Of a stretch of DNA of 64,000 nucleotides, positions 1 to 8,904 are shown piece by piece. Every line of letters starts with the position of its first letter. Positions within the stretch are counted from its first letter, which is position 1. Under the pieces are notes generated by a model. The model saw only the letters and a list, made by a program, of their open reading frames with translations, searched no databases and was not told the origin of the DNA. Position numbers and translations under genes: made by a program. Source of the DNA: Allokutzneria sp. A3M-2-11 16 (GTDB lineage: Bacteria; Actinomycetota; Actinomycetes; Mycobacteriales; Pseudonocardiaceae); NCBI RefSeq assembly GCF_024213555.1, contig NZ_JANAVO010000001.1:1674001-1738000 (forward strand). The letters run 5' to 3'.

Positions 1-1
1 G

Positions 2-1114
2 ACCGTCACCGCGTTAGGCGTGGCCGCCGTGCTCGTGGTGAGCCAGCTGTACGCGTCCATTCCCCTGTCCGCCTTGACCGCGGCCGATTTCGGTGTCGCG
101 GAGTCCGCACTGGCGTGGTCGTCCACCGGCTTCGGCCTGGCCTACGCCCTCGGTTTCCTGTTCCTCGGCCCGCTGTCCGACCGCTTCGGCCCGGGGCGGG
201 TGATGGTCGTCGGGCTCGCGGTGGCCGCGGTGACCACCGCCGCGGTCGCCATCGCGCCCGGGGTCAGCGCGCTCGTCGTGCTGCGCGCGATCCAGGGCTT
301 CACCGCGGCGGCCTTCGCCCCGGCCGCGATGGCCTACGTCGCCGAGCAGATCGACCCGCGGCGCCGCGCGATCGCCTACACGATCTTGACGAGCGCGTTC
401 GTCTCGTCCGCGGTGATCGGCCAGGTTGGCGCGCAGTTGCTCGGCGACCTGGCCGGCTGGCGCGCGGTGTTCGTGGTGAGCGGGATCGGCCTTTTCGCTT
501 GCGCTGTATGGAAAAAGCTCGCGCTGCGAGCGGATCTGGTGGAGCGCCCTGCCGTGAGCGTGTCGCCGTGGCGCGTCATGCTCGAACTGCTGCGCAACCG
601 ACGGCTGGTGCTCCTGTTCGCCGCCGCGTCGACCTTGCTCGCGGGCTTCGTCGGGGCCTACTCCGGCATCCAGATCACCGGGCTCGCCGACCACGACGGT
701 CTGCTGTGGCTGCGGGCCAGTGCTTTGCCCGCGATGGTGCTGACCGGTGTGGCCGCGCCCTTCGTGACCAGGCTCCCCGCGCCGCGCAGAGCCGTTGTGG
801 CCCTTGGGTTTTCCGCCGTGGGCGCTGCCATCACGACCGTCTCCGGCGGCAGCCTGGTGCTGATCGGCGTCGGCATGTTCCTGTTCTCCGCCTGCGTGGT
901 GGCCGCCGGTCCCGCCCTGGTCGAGTCGATCGGCGACAACGCGGGCCCGGCTCGCGCGACGGCCGTCTCCATCTACTCCTTCGTGCTGTTCATCGGCGCG
1001 AGCCTGGGCCCGCAGCTCGCGGTTGCCTTGCACAGCGCCGGTTTCGTGGTGATCGCGCTGGCCGTCACCGCCCTGCTCGCGCTCGGCACCGTGCTCGCCC
1101 GCCTCGCCCGCTAG
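2..1114 (+). CDS. MFS transporter, 5' end cut by window edge
   Basis: This encodes a 12-helix-type major facilitator protein, probably a drug or metabolite exporter in the cytoplasmic membrane. The frame is open from the left edge, so the true start probably lies outside; a GTG at 20 is the first possible internal start. After the second predicted helix comes the typical MFS motif A (GPLSDRFGPGR), followed by alternating hydrophobic helices and a central basic loop (about residues 165-200) that separates the two six-helix halves. The C-terminus falls after the last hydrophobic segment, so the 3' end looks complete. The substrate cannot be told from the sequence. The gene is followed directly by a palindromic element and a LysE remnant. 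Confidence 0.85.
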   Translation, partial: TVTALGVAAVLVVSQLYASIPLSALTAADFGVAESALAWSSTGFGLAYALGFLFLGPLSDRFGPGRVMVVGLAVAAVTTAAVAIAPGVSALVVLRAIQGFTAAAFAPAAMAYVAEQIDPRRRAIAYTILTSAFVSSAVIGQVGAQLLGDLAGWRAVFVVSGIGLFACAVWKKLALRADLVERPAVSVSPWRVMLELLRNRRLVLLFAAASTLLAGFVGAYSGIQITGLADHDGLLWLRASALPAMVLTGVAAPFVTRLPAPRRAVVALGFSAVGAAITTVSGGSLVLIGVGMFLFSACVVAAGPALVESIGDNAGPARATAVSIYSFVLFIGASLGPQLAVALHSAGFVVIALAVTALLALGTVLARLAR

Positions 1115-1125
1115 CGGGTTCGCCT

Positions 1126-1244
1126 GTCTTCAAGTACCCCGCACCCCCGCTCACACGGTCTCAAACCGCCCCCAACCTCGGCGACGACGCGGGGTTGGGT
1201 GCGGTTGAAGACGTTCTCGGTGGTGGTTCGGGGTACTTGAAGAC
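1126..1244. repeat. 119-base imperfect palindromic element, MITE-like
   Basis: Perfect 15-base inverted repeats (GTCTTCAAGTACCCC at 1126-1140 and its complement at 1230-1244) bound the element. A second nested pair (CCGCCCCCAACCTCG and a complement with two mismatches, near 1162-1203) gives an almost full-length hairpin with a small central loop. It sits between the MFS stop and the truncated LysE gene. No transposase lies inside it. It may be a miniature mobile element, a degenerate insertion-sequence end or a strong terminator. A second copy was not found in this window. Confidence 0.6.
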
Positions 1245-1275
1245 GCCCCAACCACCGTGCGGTTCAGGTTGGTGG

Positions 1276-1638
1276 ATGGGTGGGGGTTTGGTGAGCGGGC
1301 GGCGGCACGAGGAGACGACGGCCCAGGCGGTGCAGCGCGGGTTGTTCGCCTCCTACCGCGCCGGACTGGTGGCGAACCTGGCCAATCCGAAAGCGGCCGT
1401 GCTCTATCTCGCACTGCTCCCCCAGTTCCTCCCGGTCGGCGGGGACGTCCTGAGCGGAACGGCGGTGCTGGCCGCGGCGCAGATGGCGCTCAGCGCGTCC
1501 TGGTACACGCTGGCCGTGGGCGCCGTGCGGCGGTTCCTCGCCCGGCCCGGCGGGGGTGTCCGGGTGGATCAGCTCAGCGGCCTGGTGCTGGTCGGTATGG
1601 GTGTACGCATGGTGACGCTCGGTCGAACCGCGGGCTGA
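1276..1638 (+). pseudogene. LysE/RhtB-family exporter, N-terminal half missing
   Basis: The frame carries the C-terminal half of a LysE/RhtB amino-acid exporter: the family segment AGLVANLANPKAAVLYLALL, a following hydrophobic helix pair and the terminal SGLVLVGMGVRM helix. Family members are about 200 residues; only about 100 recognisable residues remain, and the N-terminal helices that should precede NPKA are absent. In their place is low-complexity G/T-rich sequence and, upstream, the palindromic element at 1126-1244. The ATG at 1276 is only the first in-frame start and may not be used. The remnant is best read as a deletion product, possibly linked to insertion of the palindromic element, and is unlikely to transport anything. 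Confidence 0.7.
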
Positions 1639-1686
1639 GTTCACCCGCTTGTGACATCAGTTCCCTTGGCCACCGCTTGCTCCGAG

Positions 1687-1724
1687 TTACCCATGGGTAA
1701 TATCCTGTTGTTACCGGCTAGTAG
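1687..1724. promoter_or_regulatory. Tandem YTAC-N6-GTAR operators upstream of fadE5
   Basis: TTACCCATGGGTAA (1687-1700) is a perfect 14-base palindrome. TTACCGGCTAGTAG (1711-1724) has the same TTAC-N6-GTAR outline. The same pattern occurs twice in the fadA2-fabG4 divergent promoter at 32444-32473, so a shared regulator, for example of the TetR type common in fatty-acid control, is inferred. The regulator itself is not identified in the window. Confidence 0.6.
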
Positions 1725-1770
1725 GGCGCGTCCCTCGGCCAGCAACCCGCGATGACCCGGGAGCAACGAG

Positions 1771-3603
1771 ATGGGCCACTACAAGAGCAACCTGCGCGAC
1801 CTCGAGTTCAACCTGTTCGAGGTGTTCAAGATCCAGCAGCGGCTGGGCAGCGGGCCGTTCGAACAGGCCGACGAGGACACTGCCCGCGGTGTGCTGACCG
1901 AGCTGAACACCCTGGCCACCGGGCCGCTGGCGGACTCCTTCGCCGACGCCGACCGCAACCCGCCGGTCTTCGACCCCAAGACGCACTCGGTGACGCTGCC
2001 CGAGAGCTTCAAGGCCTCCTACCAGATGCTCATGGACGGCGAGTGGTGGCGGCTCGGCGCGATCGACGAGCTCGGCGGCTTCGGCATCCCGGCCACCGTG
2101 CAGTGGGCCGCGGGCGAGCTGATCCTCGGCTCGAACCCGGCGCTGTTCATGTACATGGCCGGGGCCAGCTTCGCCTCCATCGCATACTCCAACGGCACGG
2201 ACGAGCAGAAGCACTGGGCGCAGCTGATGCTCGACCGCGGCTGGGGCGCCACGATGGTGCTGACCGAGCCGGACGCGGGCTCCGACGTGGGCGCGGGCCG
2301 CACCAAGGCCGTGCAGCAGGCGGACGGCACCTGGCACCTGGACGGCGTGAAGCGCTTCATCACCTCCGGCGACCAGGACATGACCGAGAACATCATGCAC
2401 CTGGTGCTGGCCCGCCCCGAGGGTCCCGGCATCGAGGCCAAGCCCGGCACCAAGGGCCTGAGCCTGTTCCTGGTGCCCAAGTTCCACTTCGACCCGAAGA
2501 CCGGCGCGCTCGGTGAGCGCAACGGCGCCTTCGTCACCAACATCGAGCACAAGATGGGCATCAAGGTGTCCACCACCTGCGAGCTGACCTTCGGCCAGCA
2601 CGGCGTGCCCGCCCAGGGCTGGCTGCTCGGCGAGGTGCACGACGGCATCGCGCAGATGTTCCAGGTGATCGAGCACGCGCGGATGATGGTCGGCACCAAG
2701 GCGATCGCCACGCTGTCCACCGGCTACCTGAACGCGCTGGAGTACGCCAAGGAGCGCGTGCAGGGCGCGGACCTGACGCAGATGCTGGACAAGGCCGCGC
2801 CCCGGGTCACCATCACCCACCACCCGGACGTGCGGCGCTCGCTGATGCTGCAGAAGTCCTACGCCGAGGGTCTGCGCGCGGTCTACCTCTACACCGCGTC
2901 CTTCCAGGACCAGATCCGCGCGGGCGAGAACGTGGAGCTGGCCAACCGGGTCAACGACCTGCTGCTGCCGATCGTCAAGGGCGTCGGTTCGGAGCGGGCC
3001 TACGAGATGCTGACGCACTCGCTGCAGACGCTCGGCGGCTCCGGATTCCTCCAGGACTACCCGATCGAGCAGTACATCCGCGACGCCAAGATCGACAGCC
3101 TGTACGAGGGCACCACGGCCATCCAGTCGCTGGACTTCTTCTTCCGCAAGATCGTCCGCGACAAGGGCCAGGCGCTGGGCTTCCTGGCCAACGAGATCCA
3201 GCAGTTCATCGCCAACGAGAACGGCAACGGCAGGCTCAAGGAAGAGCGCGCGCTGCTCAAGCAGGCCCTTGAGGACGCGCAGGGCATGCTCGGCACGCTG
3301 ATCGGGTTCCTGACCTCCTCGCAGGAGGACCAGCGCAACCTGTACAAGGTCGGCCAGAACAGCGTCACCCTGCTGATGAGCATGGGTGACCTGCTGATCG
3401 GCTGGCTGCTGCTGAAGCAGGCCGACGTGGCGATCGCCGCGCTGGACTCCGGCCCGTCCGCGAAGGACCGCTCGTTCTACGAGGGCAAGGTCGCGGCCGC
3501 GGGCTTCTTCGCCAAGAACGTGCTGCCGGAGCTGTCCTCGCGGCGCAAGATCGTCGAGAGCACGGACAACTCGCTGATGGAGATGGACGAAGCGGCGTTC
3601 TGA
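1771..3603 (+). CDS. fadE5: Acyl-CoA dehydrogenase, FadE5 type
   Basis: A 610-residue FAD-dependent dehydrogenase that forms the 2,3-double bond in acyl-CoAs, the first step of beta-oxidation. The whole protein reads like mycobacterial FadE5 (611 residues as I recall). It starts MGHYKSN-RD-FNLFEVF, carries the FAD/substrate segment [19 protein letters not shown] near residues 165-183, and has the catalytic glutamate in LYEGTTAIQ (E446). The last 130 residues are the extra C-terminal dehydrogenase domain of this long subfamily, ending MDEAAF. The ATG follows a GGGAGCAACGAG-type ribosome site. Upstream lie two operator-like palindromes and downstream a strong terminator, so it is monocistronic. 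The partner genes fadA2, fabG4 and htdX lie at 31-35 kb. Confidence 0.95.
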   Translation: MGHYKSNLRDLEFNLFEVFKIQQRLGSGPFEQADEDTARGVLTELNTLATGPLADSFADADRNPPVFDPKTHSVTLPESFKASYQMLMDGEWWRLGAIDELGGFGIPATVQWAAGELILGSNPALFMYMAGASFASIAYSNGTDEQKHWAQLMLDRGWGATMVLTEPDAGSDVGAGRTKAVQQADGTWHLDGVKRFITSGDQDMTENIMHLVLARPEGPGIEAKPGTKGLSLFLVPKFHFDPKTGALGERNGAFVTNIEHKMGIKVSTTCELTFGQHGVPAQGWLLGEVHDGIAQMFQVIEHARMMVGTKAIATLSTGYLNALEYAKERVQGADLTQMLDKAAPRVTITHHPDVRRSLMLQKSYAEGLRAVYLYTASFQDQIRAGENVELANRVNDLLLPIVKGVGSERAYEMLTHSLQTLGGSGFLQDYPIEQYIRDAKIDSLYEGTTAIQSLDFFFRKIVRDKGQALGFLANEIQQFIANENGNGRLKEERALLKQALEDAQGMLGTLIGFLTSSQEDQRNLYKVGQNSVTLLMSMGDLLIGWLLLKQADVAIAALDSGPSAKDRSFYEGKVAAAGFFAKNVLPELSSRRKIVESTDNSLMEMDEAAF

Positions 3604-3632
3604 TCTCCCCACGATCCCGGTCGGGAAGAGAA

Positions 3633-3666
3633 GCGGCGGTGCCGGTGACGGCACCGCCGCTTTTTT
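3633..3666 (+). terminator. Rho-independent terminator of fadE5
   Basis: A perfect 11-base stem (GCGGCGGTGCC at 3633-3643 with its complement at 3650-3660) encloses a six-base loop and is followed by six T residues (3661-3666), 30 bases after the fadE5 stop. It is the clearest canonical terminator in the window. Confidence 0.95.
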
Positions 3667-3776
3667 GCTGCGCCAAATAACAGTTCGGATCAAAGCAAAA
3701 GCATTGGCCTGCCGCGAAACAGGAATTAGCCTGCACTCTTCGTCGTCATTGGGGCTCATTGGAGCGAATTATTTCC

Positions 3777-4178
3777 ATGTCTACGTCATTTTCACGTTTC
3801 GCCGCGGCAGTGATCACCGGCGCCACCCTTCTCGCCCTCGGCGCGGTCGTTCCCGCGGCCCAGGCCGCCCCGGCAGGCCAGAAAGAATGCGCGAACAGCC
3901 ACAAGCCCGACAGCAAGATCAAGGTGTCCAGGGCCGACGCCGTCGTGGTCAGGCCGAAACCGGTCAAGAGCGAGGCAGGTGCCCTCGACCAGTTCCACCG
4001 GGGTGAAACCGTCACCACCGTGAAGGGTCATTGGGACGGCAAGAGATGCGTCAGCATGGTCGAGAACGGCCAAAATCAGGACGTGTGCGGCACGGGCGAT
4101 CCGACCCAGCGGTATTACGTGGTGTGGATCGGGCGCTACAAGCAGGTGGGTTACGTGCCCGCGGGTTGTTTCTGGTGA
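3777..4178 (+). CDS. Small secreted protein with four cysteines, function unknown
   Basis: The 133-residue product has an N-terminal signal peptide with a hydrophobic core (about residues 9-25) and an Ala-X-Ala cleavage site near AAQAAPA. The mature part of about 100 residues has four cysteines, in KEC, KRC, DVC and the terminal AGCFW, enough for two disulfides. I chose the ATG at 3777 over the in-frame TTG at 3759 because a GGAG lies 12 bases before it and it begins the signal peptide. The 110 bases upstream are noticeably richer in A+T than the surroundings, which suggests a promoter or acquired DNA. A bacterial SH3-like fold is possible but not shown. I do not recognise the family. Confidence 0.75.
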   Translation: MSTSFSRFAAAVITGATLLALGAVVPAAQAAPAGQKECANSHKPDSKIKVSRADAVVVRPKPVKSEAGALDQFHRGETVTTVKGHWDGKRCVSMVENGQNQDVCGTGDPTQRYYVVWIGRYKQVGYVPAGCFW

Positions 4179-4237
4179 CAGCCGTCGTTGGGTGATGCGA
4201 AAGGGCGGTACCCACGGGGTGCCGTCCTTTCGCCGTC

Positions 4238-5071
4238 TCAGGGCCTGCGGCAGCGGGCGTCGGCGAAGCAGTAGACCCCGAACGCCGCGAGCCCCAGAGC
4301 GACGGCGAGCAGGACGAAGACCCCGAAGGGCAGCGCGGCGAGCTCCCGCAGGGCCTGGTCCAACCCGCCCGCGCGGTTCGGATCGGCGGTGAAACCCGCC
4401 AACGCCAACAGGATTCCCACCACGGCGAAGGCGATCCCCTTGGCCGGGTAGCCGGTCATCCCGAGGCGCCGCGTCCAGGTCCGCGTGCCCGCGGGCAGCC
4501 TGGTCAGGTCGAGCTCTTCGAGGAAGGTCCGGCGCACGCCCTTGAGCACCGCGGCGACGCCGACACCGAACACCACGGCGGCGATCGCGGCGACGATCCA
4601 CGGCCCGCCCGGCAGCGCGAGCAGTTCCGCGGTGAGCGTTTTCTGGCTCTGGTCACCGGATTCCTGGCCCGCGCCGATCAGGAAGTTCACCGCGATGACG
4701 GCGAGCACGATGCCCGCCACCCCGCGCGCGGCCGAGGTGCTCCGCTTGATCGTGCGCTTGCGCTGGTCGGAGATCCAGCGATGGCCGAAGAAGGCGCTCA
4801 GCAGCTGCCAGACCGCGAACGCCGCGAGTCCCGCGGCGAGCGCGATGAGCAGCGCGACGCCCAGCGGCTGCGCGGCGATCGTGGCCAGCGCGCCCTTCTG
4901 GTCCGCCTCGGCCGGGCTGTCGCCGAGCGCGACCTGGACTGCCAGCCAGGCCACCACGAGGTGCACCAGGCCGAAGCAGGCCATGCCCACCCGGCCACCG
5001 ATCTCGACGGCTCGTTCCACCCAGAAGAGATGCACCTCGCGCCACAAGGTGAAACGGGCCGTTCGGAGCAA
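4238..5071 (-). CDS. DUF1206 family membrane protein
   Basis: A 277-residue integral membrane protein with three related hydrophobic modules, each opening with a glycine-rich helix (GRVGMACFGLVHLVVAWLAV near residue 26; a second near 110 and a third near 190). This is the layout of DUF1206, a broadly distributed actinobacterial family of unknown function. The start is uncertain. TTG at 5071 gives the usual 25 residues before the first module, but its GGGAGG lies inside the hairpin that terminates the upstream VanW gene; GTG codons at 5035 and 5020 are alternatives. It is transcribed in the same direction as the VanW gene. Confidence 0.8.
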   Translation of the reverse strand: MLRTARFTLWREVHLFWVERAVEIGGRVGMACFGLVHLVVAWLAVQVALGDSPAEADQKGALATIAAQPLGVALLIALAAGLAAFAVWQLLSAFFGHRWISDQRKRTIKRSTSAARGVAGIVLAVIAVNFLIGAGQESGDQSQKTLTAELLALPGGPWIVAAIAAVVFGVGVAAVLKGVRRTFLEELDLTRLPAGTRTWTRRLGMTGYPAKGIAFAVVGILLALAGFTADPNRAGGLDQALRELAALPFGVFVLLAVALGLAAFGVYCFADARCRRP

Positions 5072-5076
5072 AACGA

Positions 5077-5102
5077 AGGGGCCTCCCGACTGGAAGGCCC
5101 CT
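5077..5102 (-). terminator. Hairpin terminator of the VanW gene
   Basis: Inverted repeat AGGGGCCT/AGGCCCCT (5077-5084 and 5095-5102) lies 15 bases past the VanW-protein stop. Read on the minus strand it is followed by TTCGTTTTG, consistent with a factor-independent terminator. Its loop also supplies the only ribosome-site-like sequence for a TTG start of the next gene. Confidence 0.7.
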
Positions 5103-5116
5103 CGTCGTGCTCCGGC

Positions 5117-8100
5117 TCAGCCGCCCGCGGGCGGCGGGGCGCAGACGACCTTGTGCTGCGGGTTGTAGCGGACCGTCCGCTCCTCACGGCGCACGGTGCC
5201 GGTCGTGAGGTCCCTGATGGTCCTGGTGTCCTTCACGCTGAAGCCGCCCGCGCCGCCGCTCGCCGTGCAGGGCTGGCCGTGCGGGATCTCCTTGACCTGC
5301 GGGGCGGTCTGGGCGAACGGCTCGCCGGTCTGACCGGTGACCTCGTAGGTCTTGGTGCCCCACATCTTCACGGTGATCGACGAGGGCGTCCAGACCGTTT
5401 GGATCAGGATGCCGGTCTTGCTGTCGTTCTTGAACTTCACGTCGATCACGCTGCTGCCGTTGGGGTTCTGGAAGACCGTGGCCTCCCGGCCCTTCGGGTA
5501 GCGCGAGATGTAGAAGCTGTGCTCCTTGTGCGCCACGTCCACCATGCCCGCGTGGTACGACGCGTTGTAGAGCGTGGTCGCCATCTGCGAGACACCGCCG
5601 CCGACCGCGCGGCTCAGCTCGCCCTTCTCGATGATCGCGGCCTCGACGTAGCCGGTCGCCGCGGTGCGCGGACCGGTGCGGCCGTTCATGCTGAAGGTCT
5701 CGCCCGGCTTCACGATCGCGCCGTTGATCTGCTCGGCCGCCCGCCTGATGTTGCGGCCGGAGTCCGCGGCGAAGCCCTTGGTGTCGAACTCCGCGACGAG
5801 CTGCTTGATGCCGAGCGCGTTGGCCTGCTCGGTGGTCAGCTTCGCGGGCAACTGCGAGTAGGTGGCCTTGATCTGCCGGTCCTGCGGCTTGCGCAGCACC
5901 TCCAGCGCGCCCGCGAGGGTCTTCTCCCAGTCGACGCCCCGGCCGTCGGTCGACGGCTTGACCACCGGCTTGCCGCCCTCGATGACGATCTCGGCGTCCT
6001 TGCCGGGCTTGTCGGTCGACGCCAGCTGCGGCCGGGCGACCTCGGCGATCTTCGGCACGTCCAGCGAGGCGGTCAGGCCGCCCTTGCCGTCGGACTCGAA
6101 GCGCATCGCGTTGCCGATCGCGACCGGCTGCACGATGGCGTTGCCGCCCTCGCCGAGCACGGTCAGCGGGCCGGACACCGCGGGCTTGGCGATCTCTTCG
6201 AGCGCCTTGCGCACGCCCTCCGGGGTGGACGTGACGGGCTCGGCGATCGCGGGCAGCTGCACCCGGCGGCCGCTCGGCCAGTCCGACTTGAGCACCGGGA
6301 CCGCGCCAGCGGCGTCGAGCTTCTGGCCGGGCTTCGGGTCGATCGGCTTGGGCTTGCCGTCGGTGAACTCGATCGTGCCCTCGGCGGGCAGGCGGTCGGT
6401 CACCTCGCGCAGGTGCTCCAGCGCGCCGGTGACCTTGCCCTCCTCCGCCGCGGTGACCACACCGAGCTCGGTGGTGGTGAAGAAGGACGCGATCCTGGTG
6501 AACGGGTTGTAGGACTGCTCGCCCGCCTGGTCCAGGGTGCCCTTCCAGTTCATCGTCAGCCCGGCCTCCTGCGGGGAGATCTCGGTGTCGACGTCACCGA
6601 CCCGCAGCGCCACCGGCTTGCCCAGCCTCGGCTCGATCTGCTCGCGCAGCTTGCGCTCGGCCGAGGTCCGGTCCAGCCCGCCGACGTCCACGCCCGCCAC
6701 GGTGATCCCGCGCGGCACGTTGCCCTGGGTGAGCAGGAGGTCGCCGACGTAGAGCACACCGAGCAGGCCCACCACGGAGGCCGCGGCGAGCAGGATCTTC
6801 CTGCCGCGCCCGGCGCGCTCGTCCCCGCCGTCGTCCTCCGGCAGCGGGTCGATCGCGTCGTCGACCGGTGGCGGCGTCGGGGGCGGAGGCGGCGTCGCCG
6901 GGGGCTTGGCGTTGAACACCGAGGTGGCCTTGGCCGGGGCCACGGTGGTGGTGGCGTCGATCTTGGGGATGCGCACGGTGTCCGAGGTGGGGTCGACCGG
7001 GCGGCCCGCGCCGAGCCCGCTCAGCGCCTCCGGGCGCACCGCCGTGGTCGCCTGGTCGATGCGGCTGGTGCTCTCGTCACCGACCGGGCGGACGAACGTG
7101 GTCGTCCGCTCTGGCTTCTGCGGGTCGCCGACCGGGCGCGCGAAGGTCGTGGCCTGCTCGGGGCGCGGGGTCTCGCCGGTCGAGCGCGAGAATGTCGTTG
7201 CCTGCTCAGGCTTCTGCGGATCGCCAACCGGCCGGGCGAACGTGGTCGGCTGCTCCGGGCGCGGGGTTTCACCGGTCGAACGGGTCGGCAGGTCGGGCTT
7301 CTGCGGGTCACCGACCGGGCGCGCGAACGTCGTGGCCTGCTCCGAACGCGGGGTCTCGCCCGTTGAACGCGAGAACGCCGTTGCCTGCTCGGGCTTCTGC
7401 GGATCACCGACCGGCCGGGCGAACGTCGTGGCCTGCTCGGGGCGCGGCGCGTCACCTGCGGAACGGGTCGGCAGGTCGGGCTTCTGCGGGTCACCGACCG
7501 GGCGCGCGAACGTGGTCGCCTGCTCCGGACGCGGCGCGTCACCGGTCGGACGGGTCGGCAGCTCGGGCTTCGGGTTCGGCTGCGTGTCGGCGACGGCGTA
7601 GGTGAACGGCGTTGGCTGCTCGGGCTTCTGGACCTCGCCAGCGGGGCGGGCCTCGTCATCCGAGCGCGCGGGCCCGGCCTCGGGCTTCGGTGCGGACGGG
7701 AGTTGTTGGAACACAACGGTTTCCGTCTGCTCCGCGACGTTCTGGAACAACGCGGCGCCGGAGACCGTCTCCTTCGAGGCGTCAGCGGGCTTCTGCTGCG
7801 CGGCCTCGGGCCGCGGCCGGTTGACCGGACCGCTGTCATGCCGCTGCGGCTGCTGCACCGGCGGCTGCTCGCGACGGACCGGACCGCTGTCGTGGCGCTG
7901 CTGCGGCTGCTCGCCCTGGAACTGGACGTTCCCCGGCTGCTGCTGGGACCACTGCTGACCCGGGTTCCGCGGCGGCTGCGGGGTCCTGGGCTGCGGACCG
8001 CTGTGGTGCACCGGCGGCTGACCGGGCGCGCCGAACGACGACGGCTGCTGCGGCTGCGGCGTGTTGTAGTGCACGCGAGGCATGCCGTCCGTCGGCGCGA

Positions 8101-8401
8101 TGCTCTGCGGCATGCGCGGTTGCGGTCCGCTGCGGTGGACCTGAGGCGCGGGCACCTGGGGCTGCGGGGCCGGAGGTACGGGCGGCTGCGCGGCGGCCGG
8201 GGTCGCCGGGGTGTCCTTGGCGGGCTCGGGTGCCTCGGCCCCGAGCTTCGGCGCGGACATCCACTGGATGCGCTTGGTCGTCCGCTCGGCGCTCACGGGG
8301 CGCTGTTCCGGTCCCGCGGGGTCACCGCCAGCGGGTGTCGACGCAGCCGGTGATGAGTCGTGCTCCGGCTGCGGGTCGGGCCTCCCGTTGTCGTCCGACA
8401 C
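5117..8401 (-). CDS. VanW-domain cell-envelope protein with long disordered repeat N-terminus
   Basis: This 1094-residue protein has a Pro/Gln/Thr-rich cytoplasmic region (1-530), one transmembrane helix (about 535-557) and an extracytoplasmic part. Outside come peptidoglycan-binding-like modules (about 560-860), then a VanW domain with NGRTGPRTAATGYVEAAII, AVGGGVSQMATTLYNA and HSFYISRYPKGREATV, and a short C-terminal G5-like tail. Residues 284-443 are ten tandem copies of a 13- or 16-residue unit. VanW proteins are tied to glycopeptide-resistance and cell-wall loci, but their biochemical role is unsettled. The GTG start is preceded by GGAGGAGG. A GroES-like gene lies 74 bases upstream on the same strand. 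A structural or wall-anchoring role is inferred. Confidence 0.88.
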   Translation of the reverse strand: MSDDNGRPDPQPEHDSSPAASTPAGGDPAGPEQRPVSAERTTKRIQWMSAPKLGAEAPEPAKDTPATPAAAQPPVPPAPQPQVPAPQVHRSGPQPRMPQSIAPTDGMPRVHYNTPQPQQPSSFGAPGQPPVHHSGPQPRTPQPPRNPGQQWSQQQPGNVQFQGEQPQQRHDSGPVRREQPPVQQPQRHDSGPVNRPRPEAAQQKPADASKETVSGAALFQNVAEQTETVVFQQLPSAPKPEAGPARSDDEARPAGEVQKPEQPTPFTYAVADTQPNPKPELPTRPTGDAPRPEQATTFARPVGDPQKPDLPTRSAGDAPRPEQATTFARPVGDPQKPEQATAFSRSTGETPRSEQATTFARPVGDPQKPDLPTRSTGETPRPEQPTTFARPVGDPQKPEQATTFSRSTGETPRPEQATTFARPVGDPQKPERTTTFVRPVGDESTSRIDQATTAVRPEALSGLGAGRPVDPTSDTVRIPKIDATTTVAPAKATSVFNAKPPATPPPPPTPPPVDDAIDPLPEDDGGDERAGRGRKILLAAASVVGLLGVLYVGDLLLTQGNVPRGITVAGVDVGGLDRTSAERKLREQIEPRLGKPVALRVGDVDTEISPQEAGLTMNWKGTLDQAGEQSYNPFTRIASFFTTTELGVVTAAEEGKVTGALEHLREVTDRLPAEGTIEFTDGKPKPIDPKPGQKLDAAGAVPVLKSDWPSGRRVQLPAIAEPVTSTPEGVRKALEEIAKPAVSGPLTVLGEGGNAIVQPVAIGNAMRFESDGKGGLTASLDVPKIAEVARPQLASTDKPGKDAEIVIEGGKPVVKPSTDGRGVDWEKTLAGALEVLRKPQDRQIKATYSQLPAKLTTEQANALGIKQLVAEFDTKGFAADSGRNIRRAAEQINGAIVKPGETFSMNGRTGPRTAATGYVEAAIIEKGELSRAVGGGVSQMATTLYNASYHAGMVDVAHKEHSFYISRYPKGREATVFQNPNGSSVIDVKFKNDSKTGILIQTVWTPSSITVKMWGTKTYEVTGQTGEPFAQTAPQVKEIPHGQPCTASGGAGGFSVKDTRTIRDLTTGTVRREERTVRYNPQHKVVCAPPPAGG
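7073..7552 (-). repeat. Coding tandem repeats in the VanW protein
   Basis: About ten in-frame units encode alternating RPVGDPQKPEQATTFA-like and RSTGETPRPEQATTFA-like peptides of 16 residues; two shortened versions (RPVGDPQKPDLPT) have 13. The units are close in DNA as well as in protein, indicating recent amplification. The predicted peptide is disordered and threonine/proline-rich. Confidence 0.9.
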
Positions 8402-8475
8402 CGCGTTCCCTCCTCCAAGTGCGCTCGGGATGCACGCGCCGGCCTAGCGGCCGACGAAGACTCCGAGAACACGAA

Positions 8476-8796
8476 TCACAGATACAGACCCGTACCGTGC
8501 TCGGTCCGCTCGCTGGCGACCGCGTGCAGGTCGCGCTCGCGCATCACGAGGTATGCCTCGCCCTGTACTTCGACCTCGAACTGGTCCTCGTGGTTGAACA
8601 ACACGCGGTCACCGACCTTGACGGTCCTGACGTGGTTGCCCACCCCGAACACCTCGCCCCACGACAAGCGCTTCGCGACCTGGGCGGTGGCCGGGATGAC
8701 GATCCCGCCGCCGCTCCGCCGCTCTCCGGCCTCCCGCACGACTTTCACCATGACGCGATCGTGCAGAAGCTGGATTTCGAGCTTGGCATCGGGCAC
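8476..8796 (-). CDS. GroES-family (Cpn10-like) protein
   Basis: The 106-residue product has the co-chaperonin-10 fold signature: LLHDRVMVKV at the first strand, a mobile-loop region ERRSGGGIVIPATAQ (about 25-39), VGDRVLFNHEDQFEVEVQGEAYLVM in the second half and the RERDL turn near the end. Length fits Cpn10 (about 95-105). No groEL neighbour or CIRCE operator is visible, so this is a solitary paralogue, not the main groESL operon. GTG at 8796 gives MPDAKLEIQ. It may be cotranscribed with the VanW-domain gene 74 bases downstream. Its binding partner is unknown. Confidence 0.8.
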   Translation of the reverse strand: MPDAKLEIQLLHDRVMVKVVREAGERRSGGGIVIPATAQVAKRLSWGEVFGVGNHVRTVKVGDRVLFNHEDQFEVEVQGEAYLVMRERDLHAVASERTEHGTGLYL

Positions 8797-8904
8797 CAGC
8801 GGAGTTTACTTGGCGCGCTGGGGCGAGCTACCACGGATACCGGTCACACACCAGACCTTCGTTGCGGTGTAACGCGCGAAGACCGCGCCGACGGGTGACG
8901 CGGA

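Noticed and set aside
1711-3759. A 682-codon open frame on the minus strand opposite fadE5, and similar long frames opposite other genes (for example 4781-7366 and 36267-38492 on the plus strand)
   Set aside because: They lie opposite well-recognised genes, have arginine/alanine-rich or low-complexity products without motifs, and follow from G+C-rich third positions.
7073-7552. Regular direct repeats as a possible CRISPR array or satellite
   Set aside because: The periods (39 and 48 bases) are in frame, the units encode near-identical peptides and there are no unique spacers.
8797-8904. CIRCE or HrcA operator before the GroES-like gene
   Set aside because: No TTAGCACTC-type inverted repeat is present; this is a solitary paralogue without heat-shock signals.
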